NCBI GenBank assembly: GCA_023393755.1
Contig: JAEXCA010000258.1
Location: 1-21,390, forward strand
Direction of reading: 5' to 3'
DNA from: Actinomycetes bacterium
GTDB taxonomy: Bacteria > Actinomycetota > Actinomycetes > Propionibacteriales > Propionibacteriaceae
Length of the DNA stretch: 21,390 bases
The notes beneath the pieces are model-generated. The model saw only the letters and a list, made by a program, of their open reading frames with translations. It was not told where the DNA came from and did not search any database. Below, piece after piece: positions 1 to 7,691 of this stretch (its first letter is position 1; each line of letters opens with the position of its first letter). Position numbers and translations under genes: made by a program.

Positions 1-1734
1 GGGAGGGGGCGGCGGGGCCACCGCGGTGGCCACCTGGGTGCCCATCTGGTTGATCCGCCAACCCATGGTGTGCAGATCCCAGGAGCTGCCGTAGTACCAC
101 TGCGGCGGCTGGGCCGACAGTCTGCCCATCGCCACCAGTTGCTCGCACACCTTGGCCCACCGATCGGCGAGGTCGAACAGGACCGCCCAGGGCAGGTACT
201 TGGAGAAGATGTCCTCCCCCTCCTCGAACCGCAGCTGGTCGGCCTCCGCGGTGGCCAGGTAGGTGCGGAAGCCCTCGATCTGGTCGGTCAGCGCCCGTCC
301 GGTGCCGCTGCGGCGGACCTTGGCGAGCTTGACGGCCACCACGATCGCGGTCACCACGAAGGCCAGCGCCAGCGGCCACAGGTTGAGCACCACCGTTCCG
401 AAGATGACCAGCGCCGCGGCGCCGACCATCGGCACCAGCACCACCAACGACAACCCGGAGGCGCCGGCCGTCGCGGCCCGCGGCAGGAACCAGCTGCCCC
501 GGTCGGACGCCTTGCGGACCGCCCGGCGGACGGCCTGGTCGGCACTGGTCATCGAACCCGGCGTCGACAGGTCGGCGACGTCGCCGCCGGAGAACAGCGA
601 GCGGACCATCGCCTGGCTGGGCCCGTCCTTGGCGGCGGCGGCGTCCACCAGCCGCGCCTGGGGCGGCGATTCGCTGCGCAGCTGGATCGCACCGTTGACC
701 GCCAACGACATCAGCGTCGCGGTGGTGTGCCTGACCTGACTGGAACCGTCCAGCAGCAACCCGGCCTCGGCCAGGGAGAGCCGGGGTGGCGCGAACGCGA
801 CCGGGATCTCGATGTCCTTCGGGTTCGGCACCTCGGGAACCGGCTGCCCGGCCGCCGGCAGGACGCCCGGGGGCAACCCGCCGAACCGGCGGTCTCCGGT
901 CTTGCCCCGCAGGAAGGCCCAGCCGCCGATCGCGACCAGCGCGCCGGCCCCGGTGGAACCCAGCAGCATGCCCTGGCCGAGCCGTTGCTCGGCCAGTTCG
1001 GCGTTCTCCTCGAACAGCGGCGTGTTGGGTGACACCAGGCCCGGCGTCACCCGTACCCCGACGGTGACCAGCTGACCGCGTGGAATCCGCTCCTGGCTGA
1101 ACACCGCGCGTCCCTGGCCATCGGTGTCCGCCGAGGTGCAGTCGCCGCGCTTCCCCGGTGCCGCGGAGGAGCAGAACACCTCCTGCGCGCCGCCGGGAAC
1201 GGCGATCGTGGCGGTGAACCCGTTGATCTCGGGCAGTGCCGAACCGGTGAGATCCCAGTAGAGCTGGTCGTCCCCGCCGGGCGAGCGCATCAGCCCGGCG
1301 ATGGTGTAGTGCAGCCGGTAGCTGGCGGTCTCCTGACGGATGGTGCGGTCGGGATCGCCGACCCGGATCCGGACGTAGGTGTTGCGCGGACCGCCCTGGT
1401 CGAGGTGGGCGATGTCGAGCTGGTCCGACACCCCGGCGGTGAGGCTCTCGACGGAGATGTGGGTCACCGGGTAGAGCATGTCCTGGCCGGTGTCCGGATC
1501 GTCCTCGCGGGTGACCAGCGTCCGCTCCAGCCCGTGCCTGCCGGAGCCGCTGCCGAAGCGCAGCGTGACGGTCTCGACCACATCGACCGTGCCGTCGGCG
1601 TTCAACGTGGCCTGGACGTCCCAGGAGTCGAAGCTGTCGTCATAGGCGGCCGCCGCCCGCGGCGAGGCGCCGAAGGCCACCGCCAGCGCGAGCACCAGCC
1701 CAGCCAGCACCCCGCGAAGCAGCCGGCCGGCCAT
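1..1734 (-). CDS. DUF2207 domain membrane protein (3' end cut by window edge)
   Basis: The frame is open from ATG at 1734 to the window edge, giving 578 visible codons. The N-terminus (MAGRLLRGVLAGLVLALAVA) is a clear signal peptide ending near ASPRAAAA. A beta-rich extracellular domain of roughly 200 residues follows, with the DUF2207-like pattern of an 'NADGTVDVVETVTLRF' start and later 'YTIAGLM' and 'LYWDLTGS'. Hydrophobic segments come next (around GAGALVAIGGWAFL, and a long pair around LSLVVLVPMVGAAALVIFG and PLALAFVVTAIVVAV). The visible C-terminus is proline-rich. Family members are predicted membrane proteins of unknown function. The start overlaps the smpB stop as TGATG, so it is probably translationally coupled to smpB. 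The family call is from memory of the domain pattern; no biochemical role can be assigned. Confidence 0.8.
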   Translation of the reverse strand, partial: MAGRLLRGVLAGLVLALAVAFGASPRAAAAYDDSFDSWDVQATLNADGTVDVVETVTLRFGSGSGRHGLERTLVTREDDPDTGQDMLYPVTHISVESLTAGVSDQLDIAHLDQGGPRNTYVRIRVGDPDRTIRQETASYRLHYTIAGLMRSPGGDDQLYWDLTGSALPEINGFTATIAVPGGAQEVFCSSAAPGKRGDCTSADTDGQGRAVFSQERIPRGQLVTVGVRVTPGLVSPNTPLFEENAELAEQRLGQGMLLGSTGAGALVAIGGWAFLRGKTGDRRFGGLPPGVLPAAGQPVPEVPNPKDIEIPVAFAPPRLSLAEAGLLLDGSSQVRHTTATLMSLAVNGAIQLRSESPPQARLVDAAAAKDGPSQAMVRSLFSGGDVADLSTPGSMTSADQAVRRAVRKASDRGSWFLPRAATAGASGLSLVVLVPMVGAAALVIFGTVVLNLWPLALAFVVTAIVVAVKLAKVRRSGTGRALTDQIEGFRTYLATAEADQLRFEEGEDIFSKYLPWAVLFDLADRWAKVCEQLVAMGRLSAQPPQWYYGSSWDLHTMGWRINQMGTQVATAVAPPPPP

Positions 1735-2213
1735 CACTCCTCGCCCCGGTTCCGCGCCGCCAGCGCCCGCTGGGCCTCGCGATCGGCCTCCCGTTCGGCG
1801 ATCGAGTGACGCTTGTCCCAATCCTTCTTGCCGGTCGCGACGGCGAGTTCCACCTTGGCGTACCCGTCGGAGAAGTAGATCGCCAGCGGGACGATGGTCC
1901 GTCCGGAGTTGGCGGTCTCCTTGTCGAGCTTGGCGATCTCCCGGCGGTGCAGCAGCAGCTTGCGGTTACGGCGGGCGGCGTGACTCTTCCGCCAGGTGCC
2001 GAACTCGTACTCCGGGATGTGCGCGTTGCGCAGCCAGACCTCGCCGTCGTCCACGGTCGCGAAGGCGTCGGCCAGGGAGGCCCGGCCGGCCCGCAGCGAC
2101 TTCACCTCGGTGCCGGTGAGGACCAGCCCGGCCTCGAAGGTGTCGTGCAGGTGGTAGTCATGGCGGGCCTTGCGGTTCTGGGCGACCATGATCCGCCCGG
2201 TGGGTCGCGGCAT
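1734..2213 (-). CDS. smpB: SsrA-binding protein SmpB
   Basis: SmpB binds tmRNA and places it in the A site of stalled ribosomes for trans-translation. The 159-residue product has the family's usual length and sequence: VAQNRKARHDY at the start of the OB-fold core, 'GLVLTGTEVKSLRAG', 'NAHIPEYEFGTW' and 'HRREIAKL', followed by the basic C-terminal tail (KKDWDKR, then an Arg-rich helix) that enters the decoding centre. An AAGGAG Shine-Dalgarno sequence lies about 8 bases upstream of the ATG at 2213. It follows the M23 peptidase gene after a 135-base gap, and its stop overlaps the next start. The gap shows no convincing terminator, so read-through from the fts genes is possible. Confidence 0.97.
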   Translation of the reverse strand: MPRPTGRIMVAQNRKARHDYHLHDTFEAGLVLTGTEVKSLRAGRASLADAFATVDDGEVWLRNAHIPEYEFGTWRKSHAARRNRKLLLHRREIAKLDKETANSGRTIVPLAIYFSDGYAKVELAVATGKKDWDKRHSIAEREADREAQRALAARNRGEE

Positions 2214-2348
2214 GCGGCTTCTCCTTCGGTCAGGTCCGGGTACCCAGTGTCCCAGGCGGGGACAACTACGTCACCTCGGACGCGACCGGGAGGCCTCGCA
2301 GGCGGGCAACGCTGGAGCCCGTCGAAACCCGTTGTCGAGGGGAGAGGC

Positions 2349-3629
2349 TCAGACGTAGGGCGCCGGGTTGACCCGCACCCCGTCCTTGTAGATCTGCAGG
2401 TGCAGGTGGCAGCCGGTCGAGAGCCCGGTCGAACCCACGTAGCCGACCACCTGACCGCGGGTCACCGTGTCCCCGGCCTTGACCACGATCCTGGACTGGT
2501 GGGCGTACCCGCTGGCGATGTGCGAGCCCTGGTACTTGCCGTAGTTGATCACCGTCCAGTTGCCCAGGCCGTTGGACTGGGAGGTCTTCAGCACCTGGAC
2601 GACCTTGCCGTCCGCCATGGCGTACAGCGGAGCCCCGCACTTGGCGCCGAAGTCGAGGCCCCAGTGCATCCGCCGGTAGTGCAGGATCGGGTGGTAGCGC
2701 ATCCCGAAGGGCGAGCCCGGCTCGGCCTGGACCGGCCGCATGAAGCCCTTGGAGTTCACCTTGAGCTGCTTGGCCTTGGCGATCGCCGCCAGGATCTTCT
2801 TGGTGATCGAGGCTTCCTGCTTCTCCAGCTGCTCGTACTTCTCCTGGGAGGCCTCCAGCTCACCCAGCGCGGTGTCCCGCAGCCGGGTGTTCTCCTCGAC
2901 CAGGTGCTCGATCGCGACCTCGCGGGCGGCGGCGTCCTCGGCCAGCCGCTTGACCTCGGCGACCAGCGCCTTGCTCTGCCGGCGCTGTTCGGCGACCTCC
3001 GCCCGGGCCAGCTCCCGCGCCTGCTGGGCGGCTTCGAGCTGCAACTGGAGTTCCTCCAGCCGCTGCATCTCCTGCGCGGTGCTGCCGAAGACGAGGTCGG
3101 TGAACTGCGCCCGGTCGGCGAGGTCGCCGACGCTGCCGGCGTCGAGCAGGACGCGCAACTCGATCAGGTTGTTCTGCTGCTGGTAGGTGGTGGCGACCAC
3201 CGAGGCGATCAGCGACTGCTGGGCGGCCAGGTCGGCCTCCCCCTGCACCACGGCGGCCTCGGCTTTCTCAAGCTCCGCTTCGGCTTCCTTCAGTTTCTGG
3301 GCGACTTCGGCGTCCTCGTCCCGGGCTTTCTTCAGTTTCGCCTGAACATAGGTGAGTTCCCGGCGCGCGTCGGCGAGTTTCCGCTCGGATTCCTCCAGGG
3401 ACGCCGACGCCGTTTTCACCTCGCCCTTGGCCTGTTTGATCTCGGTCTTCGCCTGGGCCAGTGCCTTGCGCACCTGGTCGCGCTGATCCTCCAGGTCGTC
3501 GGCCGCGGCCGGGGCGAGCGAGCCGGCCAGCAGGCCGAGCACGGCGACACCGGCGGCCAGCAGGCGCAGCCCGAGGCGGGCGGGGCGCCTCCGGACTTGC
3601 GTGGCGGTGGGGGAAGTCACCTGACGCAC
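2349..3629 (-). CDS. Secreted coiled-coil M23 (LytM) peptidoglycan endopeptidase, probable FtsEX-controlled hydrolase
   Basis: This 426-residue protein has a signal peptide with probable cleavage after LAPAAA (about residue 43). A long alanine/glutamate/lysine-rich coiled coil covers about residues 44-285. A C-terminal M23 domain covers about residues 306-426. The metal and catalytic residues are intact: H322-x3-D326 (HWGLD), H377 (YAH) and H408-x-H410 (HLH), so it should be an active zinc endopeptidase rather than a degenerate EnvC-like activator. The GTG at 3629 is chosen because GGAG lies 7 bases upstream; an in-frame GTG at 3620 is an alternative. It sits 24 bases downstream of ftsX. FtsEX is known to drive coiled-coil hydrolases or their activators (EnvC, PcsB, RipC), so adjacency suggests FtsX opens this one at the septum. 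That partnership is inferred. Confidence 0.9.
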   Translation of the reverse strand: MRQVTSPTATQVRRRPARLGLRLLAAGVAVLGLLAGSLAPAAADDLEDQRDQVRKALAQAKTEIKQAKGEVKTASASLEESERKLADARRELTYVQAKLKKARDEDAEVAQKLKEAEAELEKAEAAVVQGEADLAAQQSLIASVVATTYQQQNNLIELRVLLDAGSVGDLADRAQFTDLVFGSTAQEMQRLEELQLQLEAAQQARELARAEVAEQRRQSKALVAEVKRLAEDAAAREVAIEHLVEENTRLRDTALGELEASQEKYEQLEKQEASITKKILAAIAKAKQLKVNSKGFMRPVQAEPGSPFGMRYHPILHYRRMHWGLDFGAKCGAPLYAMADGKVVQVLKTSQSNGLGNWTVINYGKYQGSHIASGYAHQSRIVVKAGDTVTRGQVVGYVGSTGLSTGCHLHLQIYKDGVRVNPAPYV

Positions 3630-3653
3630 GGGCCTACTCCAATTCGGTTCGAC

Positions 3654-4559
3654 TCATACTCGAAGGAATCTACGAGTTGCTATCAACGTGGGAATGATAG
3701 AGAGCACCACACCCAGCAGCGCAAGGCTGGCCACCGCGATCCCGACATGTTCCCAGCCGATCCAGGCGGTCACAGTCTTGATCTCGACTTTAGCCTTGCG
3801 AATGATCACGAACTCCTGAATGGCTGCCAGCGAGCCGCTGGCGAGCGCGGCGCCGATCAGCGCCGCCAGCAGGGACTCCAGCAGGAACGGCAGCATGATG
3901 TACCAGTTCGACGCGCCGACCAGCCGCATGATGCCGATCTCGCGACGCCGGGAGAACGCCGCCATCCGGATGGTGTTGCCGATCTGCAGGGCCGCAGCCA
4001 GCAGCAGCAGGCCGCTGGCCACCACCGTCGCCCAGCGCGCCATGTTCAGCCAGGCGAACAAGGGATCGAGGATCTCGCGCAGGTCCCGGACGGCCTGGAC
4101 TCCGGGCATTCCCTTGACCATGGAAACGACGCCCTGATACTCCTCCGGATTGACCAGTTTGATGCGGAAGGAATCCTGCATCATTTCCTCGGTCATGGTT
4201 TCCAGAATGGGGTCGTTGGCATAGGCCTCACGAAATGCCGCCCAGGCGTCGGCCTTGCTTTCGTAGTAGACCTCGCGGACCTCGGGGTTGTCCTGCAGCG
4301 CGGCCTCCACGGCGGTGCGTTCGGCGTCGGTCGCGCCGACCCCCTGCTCGCAGTTGCCGCCCCGGGAGTTCTCCACGCAGAGGAAGACGCTGATCTCGAT
4401 CCGGTCGTACCAGTTGCCCTTCAGCAGGTCGACCTGCTGGGTGACCATCAGCCCGGCACCGAACAGGGTGAGCGAGACCCACATCGTCACGATGACGGCC
4501 AGGTTCATCGAGGCGTTCCGGCGCAGGCCGGACCAGGTCTCCCGCAGTAGGTGCCGCAT
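3654..4559 (-). CDS. ftsX: Cell division protein FtsX (ABC permease-like)
   Basis: FtsX is the membrane half of FtsEX; it transmits ATP hydrolysis by FtsE to peptidoglycan hydrolases outside the cell. The 301-residue protein has the standard layout: a cytoplasmic N-terminus (MRHLLRETWSGLRRN), a first membrane helix near residues 19-40, a large extracellular loop of about 125 residues, then three more helices (around TVVASGLLLLAAALQIGNTI, IMLPFLLESLLAALIGAALA and VGIAVASLALLGVVLSIIP). The extracellular loop has two cysteines (ISVFLC and GGNC) that might form a disulfide. ATG at 4559 has a strong GGGAGGG site just upstream. It follows ftsE by 27 bases. Confidence 0.96.
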   Translation of the reverse strand: MRHLLRETWSGLRRNASMNLAVIVTMWVSLTLFGAGLMVTQQVDLLKGNWYDRIEISVFLCVENSRGGNCEQGVGATDAERTAVEAALQDNPEVREVYYESKADAWAAFREAYANDPILETMTEEMMQDSFRIKLVNPEEYQGVVSMVKGMPGVQAVRDLREILDPLFAWLNMARWATVVASGLLLLAAALQIGNTIRMAAFSRRREIGIMRLVGASNWYIMLPFLLESLLAALIGAALASGSLAAIQEFVIIRKAKVEIKTVTAWIGWEHVGIAVASLALLGVVLSIIPTLIATRRFLRV

Positions 4560-4586
4560 CAGACCCTCCCTTCCCGCAGCGCTCGA

Positions 4587-5273
<687 letters not shown>

Positions 5274-5310
5274 GATCAAACCTGGGCCGGGATGGACGAT
5301 GGGGAAGTTT

Positions 5311-5346
5311 CCTGAGGATCTCTCAGGCCGACCTCCGCCGAGTGTA
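5311..5346 (-). promoter_or_regulatory. Possible ftsE promoter -10 with adjacent small hairpin
   Basis: On the minus strand TACACT (5346-5341) resembles an actinobacterial -10 (TAnnnT). No good -35 is visible. Just downstream CCTGAG-GATCT-CTCAGG (5311-5327) forms a perfect 6-bp stem with a 5-base loop, near the expected transcript start. It could be an operator, a 5' mRNA hairpin or chance. Nothing else was recognised in 5280-5440. Confidence 0.25.
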
Positions 5347-5441
5347 TGCCGCCACCGGGGGCCGGGCCAGTCACCACGCGGTGATCGGCGCGTCGGCGTC
5401 CGGGCTACCGTTCGCCCTGTTGTTCCTCGCTTCGCTCGTCA

Positions 5442-5459
5442 GAACCGTTCAATCGGTTC
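5442..5459. repeat. Hairpin downstream of prfB (possible terminator)
   Basis: GAACCG-TTCAAT-CGGTTC is a perfect 6-bp stem with a 6-base loop, 26 bases beyond the prfB stop on the minus strand. Outer partial arms (CTCGT at about 5434 and ACGAG at about 5465) could lengthen the fold. No T-tract follows, so it would be an untypical terminator, although actinobacterial terminators often lack one. Confidence 0.35.
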
Positions 5460-5484
5460 GGGGAACGAGCAGGCTCGCTTCCTC

Positions 5485-6594
5485 TCACCTCGATCCGGTC
5501 TGCCGGCGCCAGCGGATGCCGGCGTCGATGAAGCCGTCGATGTCGCCGTCGAAGACCGCGTCGGGGTTGCCCACCTCGTGCTCGGTGCGCAGGTCCTTGA
5601 CCATCTGGTAGGGGTGCAGCACGTAGGAACGCATCTGGGAGCCCCAGGAGTTGCCGGCGTCGCCCTTGAGCTCGCGCATCTCGGCCTCCTTCTCGGCCCG
5701 GGCGCGTTCCAGCAGCCGCGACTGCAGCACCTTCATCGCCGCCACCTTGTTCTGCAGCTGCGACTTCTCGTTCTGGCAGGAGACCACCAGCCCGGTGGGC
5801 AGGTGGGTGATCCGGACGGCGGAGTCGGTGGTGTTCACGCTCTGGCCACCGGGCCCGGACGACCGGAAGACGTCCACCCGGATGTCGGCCTCCGGGATGT
5901 CGATGTGGTCGGCCTCCTCGGTGACCGGCAGCACGTCCACCCCGGCGAAGGAGGTCTGCCGGCGTCCCTGGTTGTCGAAGGGCGAGATCCGGACCAGCCG
6001 GTGGGTGCCCTGCTCGACCGAGAGCATCCCGTAGGCGAACGGCTCCTTCACCGTGAAGGTGGCCGACTTGATCCCGGCCTCCTCGGCGTAGGAGGTGTCG
6101 TAGACCTCGGTGGTGTAGCCGTGCCGCTCGGCCCAGCGCAGGTACATCCGCAGCAGCATGGCGGCGAAGTCGGCGGCGTCCACTCCCCCGGCCTCGGAAC
6201 GGACGGTGACCAGCGCATCCCGCTGGTCGTACTCGCCGGCGAGCAGGGTGCGGACCTCGAGGGCGTCGATGTCGGCGGCCAGCGACTTCAGGTCCTTCTG
6301 GGCCTCGGCCAGGGTGTCGGCGTCGTCCTCCTCCTGCGCCAACTCGACCAGCACCTCCAGATCCTCGATCCGGCCGCGCAGCTTCGCCAGCCGGTCCACC
6401 TCGGCCTGCAGCCGGGAGAGCCGGGAGGTGACCCGCTGGGCGTTCTCCTGGTCGTCCCACAGATCGGGGGCGGAGACCTGTTCGGAGAGTTCGGCGATCT
6501 CGGCTCGCTTGGCGCCCGGATCGAGCACCGACTCGATGGAGCCGAGCTTGCGGTTGAGCTCGGCCAGGTCGGAAAGCAGGTCAGCAGGAGTCAC
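5485..6594 (-). CDS. prfB: Peptide chain release factor 2
   Basis: RF2 recognises UGA and UAA stop codons and triggers peptide release. The 369-residue protein has the class I release-factor layout: a helical N-terminal domain, the RF2-specific SPF anticodon-like tripeptide at 204-206 (RISPFDNQG), and the GGQ catalytic motif at 249-251 (SSGPGGQSVNTTDSAV). The start is GTG at 6594. No in-frame UGA or CUUUGA-like slippery site appears near the N-terminus, so the programmed frameshift that controls many bacterial prfB genes seems absent. It lies 80 bases downstream of the LacI-type gene; CAGC/GCTG and CAAC/GTTG arms around 6622-6641 could form an imperfect hairpin in that gap. Confidence 0.97.
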   Translation of the reverse strand: MTPADLLSDLAELNRKLGSIESVLDPGAKRAEIAELSEQVSAPDLWDDQENAQRVTSRLSRLQAEVDRLAKLRGRIEDLEVLVELAQEEDDADTLAEAQKDLKSLAADIDALEVRTLLAGEYDQRDALVTVRSEAGGVDAADFAAMLLRMYLRWAERHGYTTEVYDTSYAEEAGIKSATFTVKEPFAYGMLSVEQGTHRLVRISPFDNQGRRQTSFAGVDVLPVTEEADHIDIPEADIRVDVFRSSGPGGQSVNTTDSAVRITHLPTGLVVSCQNEKSQLQNKVAAMKVLQSRLLERARAEKEAEMRELKGDAGNSWGSQMRSYVLHPYQMVKDLRTEHEVGNPDAVFDGDIDGFIDAGIRWRRQTGSR

Positions 6595-6674
6595 GAGGGG
6601 TCAGTCTACTGCCCCCTCGACAGCAACGATGGTTGAGCTGCTCGAACCCGTTGCCACCGGCGCCCCGGCCAGGC

Positions 6675-7691
6675 TCACCCGCGCAGGGTACTGGCGCGGA
6701 CCCGCAGGACCGGGTCGAGGAAGATCCTGGCGCTCTCCACCTGGGTGCCGCTGGCGCGGGTGGCCAGCAGTTGGCCGGCCCAGGCGCCGAGTTGCTCCGA
6801 GGGCTGCTCGACCACCGTCACCTGCGGTTCCACCATGCTGTTCCAGCGGTCGTCGTCCACCCCGATCAGACCGATCTCCGGCCCGATCCGCCGGCCCAGC
6901 GCCCGCAGCGCCACGAACGCGGCACCGGTCAGGCTGTTGGTGGTGGCGAAGACCGCGTCGATCTCGGCCTGGTCGACCATCAGTTCCGAGATCTCCAGCG
7001 GGACGTCCACCCGGAACGGGACGTGGACGATCCGCTCCGGCGCCACCGGGTGCCCGGCCGCGGCGAACTCGGCGACGAAGCCCAGTTCGCGGTCCCGCAT
7101 CGGCGAGACGCCGAGGGAGTGGTTCAACAGCAGTGGAAGCGTCCGGCCCTGCTCGAGCAGGTGGCGGGCGGCCAGCCGGCCGATCATCTGGTTGTCGACC
7201 GAGACCGAGTCGCCCCAGAAGTCCTTCACCCGGCGGTCGACGGTGATCACCGGTATCCCCGCCCGCTGCAGCGGGGCCAGCCGGGAGAGGTGCGGGGAGG
7301 CGGCGGCGATCAGGACGCCGGAGACCCGGTGCGCGATCACCGTCTCGATGGACGCCTTCTCCAGTACCGGATCCTCGTGGGAGTTGCACAGCATCACCGA
7401 GTAGCCGGCGGCGTTGGCGCTCTGCTCGAAGGCCTCGATCAGCCGGACGAAGAACGGGTTGCGGACATCCGGCACGATCGCGGCCAGCAGGTCGGCGCGT
7501 TGCCGGCGCAGCGCCCGCCCGGCACCGTTGGGACGGTAGTTCACCTGTTGCGCGGCGGCCTCCACCCGCCTGACCAGCTCCGGATCCACCCGGGGGTGGC
7601 CGTTCAGGGCGCGCGAGACGGTGGCCGGCGACACCCCGGAGACCCGCGCGACGTCGCCGATCGTCGCGGGCTTGGCCGGTTCAGCTTGCAT
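6675..7691 (-). CDS. LacI-family transcriptional regulator of the sugar operon
   Basis: The 338-residue protein has an N-terminal LacI helix-turn-helix (TIGDVARVSGVSPATVSRAL, about residues 10-29), a hinge helix region (NYRPNGAGRALR) and a periplasmic-binding-protein-like effector domain (NPFFVRLIEAFEQ, VSGVLIAA, GLIGVDDDRWNSM). ATG at 7691 is preferred: GAGGA lies just upstream, and it overlaps the GH116 stop by 11 bases, as expected for the last gene of an operon. A TTG at 7715 is a weaker alternative. It is probably an autoregulated repressor that binds the CG-centred palindrome at 15831-15846 and is released by an imported sugar. The effector (D-arabinose or an arabino-oligosaccharide) is inferred, not seen. 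Confidence 0.92.
   Translation of the reverse strand: MQAEPAKPATIGDVARVSGVSPATVSRALNGHPRVDPELVRRVEAAAQQVNYRPNGAGRALRRQRADLLAAIVPDVRNPFFVRLIEAFEQSANAAGYSVMLCNSHEDPVLEKASIETVIAHRVSGVLIAAASPHLSRLAPLQRAGIPVITVDRRVKDFWGDSVSVDNQMIGRLAARHLLEQGRTLPLLLNHSLGVSPMRDRELGFVAEFAAAGHPVAPERIVHVPFRVDVPLEISELMVDQAEIDAVFATTNSLTGAAFVALRALGRRIGPEIGLIGVDDDRWNSMVEPQVTVVEQPSEQLGAWAGQLLATRASGTQVESARIFLDPVLRVRASTLRG

Noticed and set aside
1806..4550. A 914-codon open frame on the plus strand
   Set aside because: It runs opposite smpB, the M23 gene and ftsX, which are clear genes. Its composition (Gly, Leu, Gln, Asp and His repeats) is that of an antisense frame in GC-rich DNA.
6560..6674. Programmed frameshift at the start of prfB
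   Set aside because: No slippery CTTTGA-like site or early in-frame TGA was found; the GTG start gives a complete N-terminus.
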